Positions 44,801-52,138 of a DNA stretch of 53,176 nucleotides are shown piece by piece. A program made the translations under genes and the position numbers. Under the pieces are notes generated by a model that saw only the letters and a program-made list of their open reading frames with translations, searched no databases and was not told where the DNA came from. The number at the start of each line of letters is the position of its first letter. The first letter of the stretch is position 1. This DNA comes from Porphyromonadaceae bacterium UBA7042 (lineage in GTDB: Bacteria; Bacteroidota; Bacteroidia; Bacteroidales; Muribaculaceae), in NCBI GenBank assembly GCA_002494015.1, contig DLAR01000092.1:22567-75742 (forward strand), given 5' to 3'.

Positions 44801-46436
44801 CTACACCTACAGCATCACCGACGGGGACCAGCTCGATGAAAACGAAATCGAGATACTGGCCGCTGTAAACGGCGAGATTAACAGTGTGCGCACCATCAAG
44901 ATTTCCGACTACTCGTCGACCGACGGTTGGGTCAAGATTCTCGTCCCGCTGACCGAATATGCCGGAAAAACCGTGCAGCTCCACTTCGTATCCTACGGCA
45001 ATGTGTGGACCTACACGCTCATCGACGCGATAAGGGTCGACAACATGTATGACAACAACCTGAGCGTCACCGCTATTTCGGTTCCCGAGAGTGTCAAGGG
45101 CGGCTCGGAATTCAAAATCACGGCCGAAATCGAGAACAACGGCCTGACCGATGCCCGCGACTATACCGTTGACCTTTACATCGACGGCGAAAAAGCCGAT
45201 TCGCAACCGGGAGTCACCATTCCCTCCTATGACAAGGCTTCTTTCACCTTCACCCGCGTCATCCCCGTCATCAATGACAAGCCTCAGACTGTCAAGGTCG
45301 TAATCGCCTACGCAGCCGACGAGTATCTTGCCGACAACGAATCAGAGGAAATCACCGTCACCCCCGTCGCCCCGACACTCCCCGCCGTTGACGCAGTCGA
45401 GGCCGAGGCAACCGACGACGGTATCACCCTCACTTGGGCCGAACCCAATCCCGCCGACTATATCCCCGACCCTGTCACCGAGACATTTGAGGGCGCGACC
45501 TCGTGGGCAACCGACGGCGCGGCCGGATGGACATTCGTTGACCGCGACGGCGGAGGCATCGGAGGATTTGCCGACGGAACCGAATTCCCCGGAATCGCCC
45601 AAGGCTCGGTACAGTCATTCTTCGTCTTCGACAACATGACCGAGGGTTTCAACGATTACTACAATAACGCGTGGTCAGGCTCCAAATTCCTCGCCTCGAT
45701 GTTTTCCTACGATTACGCCAGCGGCAACGGAGTCAAGAACGACGACTGGGCCATCTCGCCCGAACTTTGCGGAGCGGCGCAGACAGTCTCGCTCTATGCC
45801 CGCTGCTATGATCCGACCTATCCCGAGACATTCGAGATTCTCTACTCGACAGGCAGCATGGATCCCGACGATTTCATCTTGGCAGGGAAATACACCGCCG
45901 CGTCGACTGACTGGACAGCATTCAGCGCGAAACTCCCCGACGGGGCAAAGCGCATGGCTATCCGCTGCACCTCTGACTTCCGTTTCCTCCTCTTTGTCGA
46001 TGACGTGACATTCATCCCGCGTCCCGACGACAACGCCCTGACCCTGACCGGATACAACATCTACCGCGACGGTCGGCTTGCCGCTACAGTCGATGCCGGG
46101 GTCACGACCTTTGCCGACAGCGAGGCCGACCCGTCGGCCGAGCACAGCTACATGGTTACCGCGCTCTATGACAAGGGAGAATCGCGACCGAGCGATGCCG
46201 TTACGGCAGGAATGTCGGGAATCGGCAACATCTCGGCGGCAGCAATAGGCATCCGCGGCGGCAACGGCCTCATCACGGTTGAAAATGCCTCGGGCCTCGC
46301 TGTCAGCGTCTTCACTCCCGCGGGACAGACTGTCGCAACCCTCACCCCCGACAGCGACCGCGCGACCATCGCCGCCGCCCCCGGCCTCTACATCGTCCAA
46401 GCCGGAACGACGGTCAGGAAGGTCATTGTGAAATAA
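41865..46436 (+). CDS. Giant secreted FnIII / choice-of-anchor protein
   Basis: A 1523-residue exported protein without a recognisable catalytic site. The ATG at 41865 opens a signal peptide (MRQLIQRLSVVMLCAVSLTG). An N-terminal region (about 100-345) has propeller-like strands (GKIYVIDKQQEKVGYTLTTV). Fibronectin type III modules follow (for example PQVTASLDGNVVTVTWEPVT and VKMVETENPGEVTISWDAPA). At least three jelly-roll domains of the choice-of-anchor J/cleaved-adhesin type are recognisable (DDFNDIKSFDFYTVINANGD, ESFSYGAPWSILGSNANGG, ETFEGATSWATDGAAGWTFV). The C-terminal 75 residues resemble a T9SS type A tail (GLYIVQAGTTVRKVIVK). It follows the C10 protease gene but has its own promoter and terminator-bounded unit. 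Adhesion or glycan/protein binding is inferred from the modules. Confidence 0.88.
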   Translation: MRQLIQRLSVVMLCAVSLTGLQAEQPHRKGRNVHDTQFTTPLTPRANSNLQRGKVKKNHTRRLGADRVGINAAIDGPVSMSRPAFTKARTMSTAEMPAIYGCIEYSGSRDRIDHTLCRIPTSDGQKFEVIVEEVNAIDGGTAVDDIYYAAYHTEYYGEYQLYINGYDTKTGERVSQRYGDASGEATDVAYNPVDGKIYGCFCDPDSPDYSDYYFGTIDYNTGLTTRISALPRQMAAIAIDASGKIYVIDKQQEKVGYTLTTVAADLYEIDGATGKMTLIGKTGLAPEYRSSACIDPVSGRMFWTVSPADECGYLYEVDTKTGQVQLVYTFPDDEEIVGLYIPAGATTADSPAAVTGLAADFPGGGVEGTVSFTLPVTDMNGSPISGNLDWELKANDEAVKNGSDAAGTTVSVPVSLREEGMYRFSVTASNDNGPSPETLLTVFVGHDTPVAPQVTASLDGNVVTVTWEPVTAAVNGGYINPEKVTYRVTRYPGATVIAEAATGTSVTDTIELPELLSAYHYTVEAQCSGIVSQPGESAKIIAGHIVPPYTDDFNDIKSFDFYTVINANGDENKWGPYIGNLQVSYNSSLAMDDWLITPPVMLEAGKAYCLSIDVLTGSASFPETFEVKWGRGNTVDDMTHTVIEKQSVAHTVYVNYRGYIVPEESGLHYVGIHGCSDANMYTLSIDNLAFGSALNAGVPAEATDLNPVSRTNGELRADVSVKAPSTDIAGKPLTSLDRLIVKRDGSPVKTFESPAPGEVLTFVDDVPLCDTYRYSAVAVNASGEGPQVDNDVYVGVLAPSDPSNVKMVETENPGEVTISWDAPATDEKGNALDPQYITYRIYIQVSQTEMDAIYGNITGTSFTFKAIDNADTQEFVQYIVVAETLGGLSNGIPTSMMPVGKPYAAPYRESFSYGAPWSILGSNANGGAAWHLFDDASGIPSADGDNGFIGSEGKYVGDYGSLILGKIDLSTLETPALTFYTYSITDGDQLDENEIEILAAVNGEINSVRTIKISDYSSTDGWVKILVPLTEYAGKTVQLHFVSYGNVWTYTLIDAIRVDNMYDNNLSVTAISVPESVKGGSEFKITAEIENNGLTDARDYTVDLYIDGEKADSQPGVTIPSYDKASFTFTRVIPVINDKPQTVKVVIAYAADEYLADNESEEITVTPVAPTLPAVDAVEAEATDDGITLTWAEPNPADYIPDPVTETFEGATSWATDGAAGWTFVDRDGGGIGGFADGTEFPGIAQGSVQSFFVFDNMTEGFNDYYNNAWSGSKFLASMFSYDYASGNGVKNDDWAISPELCGAAQTVSLYARCYDPTYPETFEILYSTGSMDPDDFILAGKYTAASTDWTAFSAKLPDGAKRMAIRCTSDFRFLLFVDDVTFIPRPDDNALTLTGYNIYRDGRLAATVDAGVTTFADSEADPSAEHSYMVTALYDKGESRPSDAVTAGMSGIGNISAAAIGIRGGNGLITVENASGLAVSVFTPAGQTVATLTPDSDRATIAAAPGLYIVQAGTTVRKVIVK

Positions 46437-46500
46437 AGTAAAAAGTGAAGGGTGAAGATAATAGTTCTTCAGACCCCTTCACTTTTCACTTTTTACACCA
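46437..46500 (+). terminator. AAGTGAA-type inverted repeat after the FnIII gene
   Basis: GTAAAAAGTGAAGGGTGAAG and a near-complement ending CACTTTTCACTTTTTAC form a long imperfect stem with a T-rich 3' side. It may terminate the FnIII transcript. The AAGTGAA words are repeated, as in other low-complexity gaps here. Confidence 0.55.
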
Positions 46501-46559
46501 TCTTTCACGTTATACACCCTCCATGCGGGGTACTGAGACAAACCCGCAAAATGAAAAAC

Positions 46560-46645
46560 GCTCCTCAAGTATGCAGTCTTGCGACTCACTTGAGGAGCTT
46601 GTTATCTTTATGAGATGAAAAAAGAGCGGCTAATCGCCGCTCTTT
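46560..46645 (-). terminator. Two hairpins, the second a terminator for the DUF3800 gene
   Basis: The first hairpin has an 11-bp stem (GCTCCTCAAGT / ACTTGAGGAGC, 46560-46570 and 46588-46598). The second has a 10-bp stem (AAAGAGCGGC / GCCGCTCTTT, 46621-46645) and on the minus strand is followed by a run of T. The gap 46437-46789 holds these hairpins and AT-rich sequence, with no other gene. Confidence 0.65.
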
Positions 46646-46789
46646 CCAATCGACTACTGTCGGTTTCTAAAATCGTTGCTTTCGCACTCGAAGTATTTCG
46701 TTAAAGAGGAAACTACCCTTTGTGGATACAAAGTTAAATATAAAATCTTTATCCCACAAATAACTAACGTATTTTTCGAAGAAAAAGTT

Positions 46790-47548
46790 TTAATGCGGTA
46801 TTATCTTAAATCCCAGTCTCACCCCTTTGTAAGTATAAATGTGCTTGGCTATTACCTGAAATGCCGGATTCGGTCTTTCAGGATTAAGCACATACCGGCT
46901 TATGGGATACGCTATGAGGTCTGCAACCTGTAATCCGATGATGTTATCAGCCTTATACTTGAACTTGAAATTCTTAATCCTGTCGGTCAGTCGTTCAGGT
47001 GTTATCCATTTTGTGCCTGCTACACGAAGGCCATTGTAATACCTTAATAGCATCTGATTCTGATTTGGATTTCTGCGCTCAACCACTATCGACATCTTGC
47101 AATTACCGTTCTCGCAGTCGTCCATGTGAAAAATGGCACGTTCTATCAGATATTTGAGAGATAGACCATATACATCTTCCCCGGTATTGAATCTTTCGAC
47201 AAATGGTTCCTTCATTATACAGCAGCACACTATCACATAAACACCCTCGGTACCGAGTATCTCATTTATGCGTTCATAAAACCGCGCTTTGACTGCCGGG
47301 TCAAGCAGGTTGACGAAAGCCCTGCTGTGATTCCTGATTTCTCTGGAATGGAAAATAACGCTCTCGTCCTGCCAAAGTTCTCTTTTAAGGCCATTGATTT
47401 CATTCTCCAGCCATTTCAGTTTATCCGAAGACACCAGTATGCCACACAAGGTAAACATCGGAAATGTCCTGTCGTACTTTTCCAGATTCGGGTCGCCGCA
47501 CTCGTCGATGAACAGCGTATAGTGTTGCCTTCTTTGTTCAATCTCCAT
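46790..47548 (-). CDS. DUF3800 protein, probably acquired
   Basis: A 252-residue protein of the DUF3800 family, whose members are scattered by horizontal transfer and have an unproven RNase H-like nuclease fold. The N-terminus carries the family motif TLFIDECGDPNLEKYDR with conserved acidic residues (about Asp14 and Glu15), later FHSREIRN, and near the C-terminus NIIGLQVADLIAYPISRYVL, whose Asp is typical of the family. No signal peptide or membrane segment is seen. It is AT-richer than its neighbours, stands alone on the minus strand between plus-strand genes, and has its own short promoter and terminator. A defence or mobile-element role is only a guess. Confidence 0.9.
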   Translation of the reverse strand: MEIEQRRQHYTLFIDECGDPNLEKYDRTFPMFTLCGILVSSDKLKWLENEINGLKRELWQDESVIFHSREIRNHSRAFVNLLDPAVKARFYERINEILGTEGVYVIVCCCIMKEPFVERFNTGEDVYGLSLKYLIERAIFHMDDCENGNCKMSIVVERRNPNQNQMLLRYYNGLRVAGTKWITPERLTDRIKNFKFKYKADNIIGLQVADLIAYPISRYVLNPERPNPAFQVIAKHIYTYKGVRLGFKIIPH

Positions 47549-47557
47549 AATAATTTA

Positions 47558-47565
47558 CAAAATTA
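47558..47565 (-). promoter_or_regulatory. -7 box at the DUF3800 start
   Basis: Minus-strand TAATTTTG, 9 bp upstream of the DUF3800 ATG, which implies an almost leaderless transcript if used. Confidence 0.45.
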
Positions 47566-47631
47566 ATAAAAAGGCTGCAATATCGTATGGCACCAGCATT
47601 TACAAATACAAAATCTTAGCGAGTATTTCAC

Positions 47632-47688
47632 TTTTGTCTTGTCGACAGGACAAAAACAGCCATCTTTTGTCTTGTCGGCGGGACAAAT
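47632..47688. promoter_or_regulatory. Two tandem 24-bp palindromic sites
   Basis: Two copies of a palindromic site lie at 47632-47655 (TTTTGTCTTGTCGACAGGAC then AAAA; 22 of 24 positions symmetric) and 47665-47688 (21 of 24 identical to the first), offset by 33 bp, about three helical turns. They end 6 bp before the -33 TTTG of the thioredoxin-like gene, an activator-type position, and also lie upstream of the divergent DUF3800 gene. Confidence 0.75.
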
Positions 47689-47694
47689 CGTTTT

Positions 47695-47725
47695 TTTGGT
47701 TATGTGGGAAAAATCGCTATCTTTG
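47695..47725 (+). promoter_or_regulatory. Complete Bacteroidetes promoter of the thioredoxin-like gene
   Basis: A -33 TTTG (47695-47698), 19-bp spacer and -7 TATCTTTG (47718-47725). This is the best full-length match in the window; the ATG follows 18 bp later. Confidence 0.75.
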
Positions 47726-47743
47726 CGTGGAAAAACTATACCC

Positions 47744-48937
47744 ATGAACCTAAAAGCCATATCTTTATCTGTCTTATCCATTATTGTCGCAGCAACGGCG
47801 ACGGCTGCGGAGCCGGAGCGGTTTACCATCACCGGCCATGTGACCAACGTGCCCGACTCCACGGTCGTGGAACTGTGTCGGGAGGAAGGCAGGATGCTAA
47901 AGACGGTCGCACTCGACACAATCATAGACGGACGCATATTTTTCAGCGACACAATCTCGGAACCGAAACAGATGTACCGCCTTACAGGAGCCTCACGCGG
48001 ACTGCCCTCCTATCTCGCCCCGATATGGGTCGAGCCGGGAGCCGAAATCACGATTACGGGCGATGGGACACTGTACCCGCTGTGGGATATAAGCAGCACG
48101 ATTCCCAATCAAGCGAGCCGGGGGGCCTTGGTCAAGGCGACGCTCCCTGAGTTTGCCGAATTGCTCCAATGTTATGTCGAAGAAACCGAGGCCATAAAGC
48201 ACCTTTACATAGACCTGAAAGGTGCCGAGGAATACCTGAAAGAGGGTTGGGACAAAATCAACTCGATCAGAGATGCTTACGGCCCTTTGGAAAAAGCGGT
48301 TGAAATCAAGAAACTCGCCTACATGGGGAGCGCGCCGATTGACGAAGTGTGGCTTGACGAATTTTCCTATTTTGCCGAAAACGTCTACCGCCACCCCGAC
48401 AGCGAGCTGCGGGAGACGGTCATGGCAATTTTCGGCCGCCTGACTCCCGAGCAGCTTGAAACCGAGACGGGTCAAAAAATCAATGACTACCTGACGATGG
48501 AGAGTATCCTCAACGAGGGTGACAAGATGACCGACGGGACGCTCTATGACTTGCAGGGCAACGCACACACGCTGGGAGAACTTGCCGGGAAATACATTCT
48601 GCTCGACTTCTGGAGCCGCGGGTGCGGTCCGTGTGTCGCATCAATGCCCGAAGCCGACGAGGTAGCCGGGCAATATGCCGACCGGCTGGCATTTGTCAGC
48701 ATATCGAGTGACCCCGAGGCCGAATGGAAAGAGTTTCTCGCGGGAAAAGAGTCCAAGGTGATTCAGTGGAACCAGCTGCTCGACGGTCAGCCGGGTCTTG
48801 CGGCGCGCTACGGCGGTTTCGCTGTCCCCCACTACGTCCTTATCTCCCCCGACGGAATAATCGTGGCCAAATGGAGTGGCTACGGTGCCGGCTCCCTGCG
48901 TCAGAAACTCTCGGAACAAATGAAAGATAAACGATAG
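47744..48937 (+). CDS. TlpA-like thioredoxin-fold protein with DUF4369
   Basis: A 397-residue exported disulfide oxidoreductase-like protein. The ATG at 47744 opens a signal peptide ending near ATAAAE; the longer frame from 47639 covers the operator and promoter and is rejected. Residues about 23-125 form a DUF4369-like beta domain (FTITGHVTNVPDSTVVELCR), then a helical linker, then a thioredoxin domain (about 265-397) with the active site RGCGPC (Cys294, Cys297) in ILLDFWSRGCGPCVASMPEA and the cis-Pro region FAVPHYVLISPDG. Such proteins act in the periplasm on protein disulfides or as part of oxidative or cytochrome maturation pathways. The promoter and two upstream palindromes suggest tight regulation. 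Confidence 0.9.
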   Translation: MNLKAISLSVLSIIVAATATAAEPERFTITGHVTNVPDSTVVELCREEGRMLKTVALDTIIDGRIFFSDTISEPKQMYRLTGASRGLPSYLAPIWVEPGAEITITGDGTLYPLWDISSTIPNQASRGALVKATLPEFAELLQCYVEETEAIKHLYIDLKGAEEYLKEGWDKINSIRDAYGPLEKAVEIKKLAYMGSAPIDEVWLDEFSYFAENVYRHPDSELRETVMAIFGRLTPEQLETETGQKINDYLTMESILNEGDKMTDGTLYDLQGNAHTLGELAGKYILLDFWSRGCGPCVASMPEADEVAGQYADRLAFVSISSDPEAEWKEFLAGKESKVIQWNQLLDGQPGLAARYGGFAVPHYVLISPDGIIVAKWSGYGAGSLRQKLSEQMKDKR

Positions 48938-48996
48938 GGAACGGACATATAAAAAATTTCTTTCTTTGGAGGCTTGCAAAAGGTGGGCGGATGTGC

Positions 48997-49004
48997 TATA
49001 TTTG
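48997..49004 (+). promoter_or_regulatory. -7 box for GH3
   Basis: TATATTTG with a TTG 20 bp upstream (48974-48976) as a partial -33 element. The GH3 ATG is 30 bp downstream. Confidence 0.6.
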
Positions 49005-49034
49005 CACCATATATAACCTAACTGATTAATTTTC

Positions 49035-51365
49035 ATGAAAAAGTTACTGACCATCGGGGCCGTATGCTGTGCGATGACTGCTGCCGCACAGTCGCAAGTC
49101 CCGTTCAAAACCCCCGTCATCCCTGCTGACCCTGCACTGGAGGCACGAGTGGAAAAGACTCTGTCACGAATGACCTTGGAAGAAAAAATCGGACAGATGA
49201 CCGAGTTGCAGATCGATGTCATCGGTCGATACAATGCCGAAGGGAAATTTGAGACCGTAAAGGGTAAGATGGATACCGTGTTCGGTATATATAAGGTAGG
49301 CTCGATTCTGAACACACCCGCCTACTGTCCCGACCCGGCCGACTGGAACCGCATTATCGGCAGCATTCAGGAGTATTCGATGAAACACATCGGCATCCCC
49401 TGTATCTACGGACTCGACCAGAACCACGGCACGACCTATACCAACGGCGGCACACTGTTTCCCCAGCCGCTCAACATGGCCGCGACATTCAACGCCGACC
49501 TCGTGAGACACGGGGCCGAAATAACAGCCTACGAGACACGAGCCAGTGACTGCCCGTGGACCTACAACCCCACTCTCGACCTTGCCCGCGACCCGCGCTG
49601 GCCGCGATTCTACGAAAACTTCGGCGAAGACCCGCTTGTCAACGCCGTGATGGGCGTTGCAGCCGTGCGCGGTTTTCAGGGTGACGACCCCAACCATATC
49701 GGGCCTGACAATATCGCAGTGTCGGCCAAGCATTTCATGGGTTACGGCAGCCCATTCTCGGGCAAAGACCGCACCCCGGCCTACATCTCGCCGTCGGACC
49801 TGCGCGAGAAACATTTCGCGCCCTTCCTCGCCACACTCCGCGCGGGCGCGCTGACCATCATGGTCAACTCGTCGTCAATCAACGGCATCCCCGTCCACGC
49901 CAACGCCGAGCTGCTGAGCACTTGGCTCAAAGACGAGCTGGGATGGGACGGCATGATTGTCACCGACTGGGCCGACATCAACAACCTCTACACCCGCGAG
50001 AAGGTGGCCGCCAACAAGAAAGAAGCTATCGCACTGGCCATCAACGCCGGTATCGACATGGCAATGGAGCCTTACAACGTCGATTACTGCGACCTGTTGA
50101 AAGAACTTGTCAACGAGGGACGCGTGCCGATGAGCCGCATCGACGATGCCGCCCGGCGCGTTATTCGTCTGAAATACCGTCTCGGACTCTTTGACCGCCC
50201 CGACACTTGGCTGAAAGACTATCCGCGGTTCGGCTGTAAGGAATTTGCCGACGCGTCGGTCGAGGCCGCTACCGAGTCGATGGTGCTGCTGAAAAACGAC
50301 CATGACATCCTGCCGCTTGCCGCCGGAAAGAAAATCCTCGTGACCGGCCCCAACGCCGACTCGATGCGCAGCCTCAACGGCGGCTGGAGCTACACATGGC
50401 AGGGCGACAAGACCGACAGCTATGCCGCTGCCTACAATACCATCCAAGAGGCGATGACCGCACGGTTCGGGGCTGACAACGTGACATTTATCCCGGGCCT
50501 GAGCTATGACTCCACCGGCTATTACGACAAGGTGGAACCTGACCGCATGGAGGAAGCTCTTGCCGCCGCCGCCAAGGCCGATGTCATCGTGGCATGTATC
50601 GGCGAGAATTCCTATTGCGAGACTCCCGGCAACCTGACTGACCTCAACCTCAACCCGGCACAGCGCGACTATGTGAAACGCCTTGCCGGCACATGGAAAC
50701 CCATCGTGCTGATTCTCAACGAAGGCCGTCCGCGGCTGATTGCCGACATCGAGCCGCTTGCCGCCGCCGTGGTCGACATCATCATCCCCGGCAACTATGG
50801 CGGCGACGCGCTTGCCTCGCTCCTTGCAGGTGATGCCAATTTCTCGGGAAAACTTCCGTTTACCTATCCCCGCGAAATCAACTCGCTCGTGACCTATGAC
50901 TACAAGGTCAGCGAGGAGGTGGGACGCATGGAAGGCGCCTATGACTATGACGCGCGTGTCAACGTGCAATGGCCATTCGGCTACGGCCGCAGCTACACGA
51001 CATTCTCGTATGCCAACCTCCGCGCCTCGTCCGCGACATTCTCCCCTGACGCAAACCTGACATTCAGCATCGACGTGACCAATACCGGCTCGCGCGCGGG
51101 CAAAGAGGCAGTGTTGCTTTACAGCAGCGACTTGGTTGCCTCAATCGTGCCTGACAACAAGCGTCTGCGCGCATTTGAAAAGATAGAGCTGAAACCGGGC
51201 GAAACCCGCACCGTCACCTTCACCCTTCCGGCATCAGACCTCGCATTCGTGGGTGCCGACGGGAAATGGGTGCTTGAAGAAGGTGACTTCGTTATCACCG
51301 TCGGGACTGAAAAGGTTACCGTCAGCTGCACATCCACCCGCCGCTGGGATGTGCCCAACATCTGA
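49035..51365 (+). CDS. GH3-family beta-glycosidase, periplasmic
   Basis: A 776-residue retaining exo-beta-glycosidase, most likely a beta-glucosidase. Signal peptide about 1-19 (ends AAAQ), without a lipobox, so periplasmic. The (beta/alpha)8 domain starts with VEKTLSRMTLEEKIGQMTEL and carries the nucleophile Asp311 in MIVTDWADINNLY. The second domain carries the probable acid/base Glu529 in GENSYCETPGNLTDL. The C-terminal FnIII-like domain (ITFSIDVTNTGSRAGKEAVL-like stretch) is complete. It has its own promoter and terminator, 97 bp after the thioredoxin-like gene. It could finish oligosaccharides released by the GH30 enzyme, but it lies 25 kb away and that link is not shown. Confidence 0.95.
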   Translation: MKKLLTIGAVCCAMTAAAQSQVPFKTPVIPADPALEARVEKTLSRMTLEEKIGQMTELQIDVIGRYNAEGKFETVKGKMDTVFGIYKVGSILNTPAYCPDPADWNRIIGSIQEYSMKHIGIPCIYGLDQNHGTTYTNGGTLFPQPLNMAATFNADLVRHGAEITAYETRASDCPWTYNPTLDLARDPRWPRFYENFGEDPLVNAVMGVAAVRGFQGDDPNHIGPDNIAVSAKHFMGYGSPFSGKDRTPAYISPSDLREKHFAPFLATLRAGALTIMVNSSSINGIPVHANAELLSTWLKDELGWDGMIVTDWADINNLYTREKVAANKKEAIALAINAGIDMAMEPYNVDYCDLLKELVNEGRVPMSRIDDAARRVIRLKYRLGLFDRPDTWLKDYPRFGCKEFADASVEAATESMVLLKNDHDILPLAAGKKILVTGPNADSMRSLNGGWSYTWQGDKTDSYAAAYNTIQEAMTARFGADNVTFIPGLSYDSTGYYDKVEPDRMEEALAAAAKADVIVACIGENSYCETPGNLTDLNLNPAQRDYVKRLAGTWKPIVLILNEGRPRLIADIEPLAAAVVDIIIPGNYGGDALASLLAGDANFSGKLPFTYPREINSLVTYDYKVSEEVGRMEGAYDYDARVNVQWPFGYGRSYTTFSYANLRASSATFSPDANLTFSIDVTNTGSRAGKEAVLLYSSDLVASIVPDNKRLRAFEKIELKPGETRTVTFTLPASDLAFVGADGKWVLEEGDFVITVGTEKVTVSCTSTRRWDVPNI

Positions 51366-51382
51366 TTTACATAAACATAGAT

Positions 51383-51425
51383 AAAACTGTGGGAGTCATC
51401 GGAATGACTCCCACAGTTTTTTTAT
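51383..51425. terminator. Bidirectional terminator between GH3 and the ThiF-like gene
   Basis: A perfect 17-bp stem (AAAACTGTGGGAGTCAT) with a CGGA loop and T runs on both sides, between convergent genes. Confidence 0.92.
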
Positions 51426-52138
51426 TTTCCGATACGGAACTCGTTGAATTTCATCGTTATCGCGTCAAACGTCATGATGCGGTCTACAAGCAGGTCACCC
51501 GCTCCGGCGAGGTATTTCAGCACCTCGGTGGCCTGCAGGGTCCCTATCACCCCGACTACGGTGTTCAGCACGCCGTTGACCGAGCATGGGAGGTCGTCAG
51601 AAGGCAGCGTGCAGTCAAAAATCGAGCGATAATCGGCCCTTCCGGGCAGATGGGTGAAAAGTTGGCCCGAAAACCGCGATACCGAGCCGAATACGAGCGG
51701 CTTGCCCTCGGCCACGCACACGTCGTTGATGAGCAGCCGCGTGGCGAGGTTGTCGGTACAGTCGACTGTTATATCATAGGCACCGATGAGTCGGCGGGCG
51801 TTTTCAGCGGTCAGAGACTCGGTGTGCAGCTCGATGTTCACCCCGGGATTGATGCGGGTCATCGCATCGCGGGCCGACTCGGCTTTGAGCCGCCCGATGT
51901 CGGGCGTACCGTGCATAATCTGCCTCTGCAGGTTACTGAGCGACACGGTGTCAGGGTCGACGATACCGATTGTCCCCACTCCCGCTGCGGCAAGATAGAG
52001 GGCGACAGGGGAACCGAGGCCGCCGGCCCCGACGATGAGCACGCGACCTCGCCCTATCGCCTCCTGCCCGGGGATGTCAATCTCGCAGAGCGAGATGTGG
52101 CCCCGGTAGCGCATGGATTGTTCGCGGTCAAAAGTCAT
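51422..52138 (-). CDS. ThiF/MoeB/HesA-family adenylyltransferase lacking zinc cysteines
   Basis: A 238-residue E1-like enzyme that would adenylate the C-terminal glycine of a small sulfur-carrier protein (ThiS or MoaD type). The nucleotide motif is GAGGLGSPVAL (37-42 region), the Arg finger region is NLQRQIMHGTPDIG, and the Asp/Cys helix is DCTDNLATRLLINDVCV. The reactive Cys185 in LPCSVNG is kept. The zinc ligands of the family are missing: the first CxxC is replaced by DYRS (169-172), and the protein ends before the second. The ATG at 52138 is preferred over an upstream GTG. It overlaps the end of bioB by 11 bp and is therefore translationally coupled to it. No ThiS or MoaD gene is visible here. 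Confidence 0.88.
   Translation of the reverse strand: MTFDREQSMRYRGHISLCEIDIPGQEAIGRGRVLIVGAGGLGSPVALYLAAAGVGTIGIVDPDTVSLSNLQRQIMHGTPDIGRLKAESARDAMTRINPGVNIELHTESLTAENARRLIGAYDITVDCTDNLATRLLINDVCVAEGKPLVFGSVSRFSGQLFTHLPGRADYRSIFDCTLPSDDLPCSVNGVLNTVVGVIGTLQATEVLKYLAGAGDLLVDRIMTFDAITMKFNEFRIGK

Noticed and set aside
47639..47743. A longer start for the thioredoxin-like protein
   Set aside because: The extension covers the palindromes and the promoter; the ATG at 47744 begins a proper signal peptide.
49035..51365. GH3 as part of the SusCD locus
   Set aside because: It lies 25 kb away with its own promoter and terminator. A functional link is possible but not shown.
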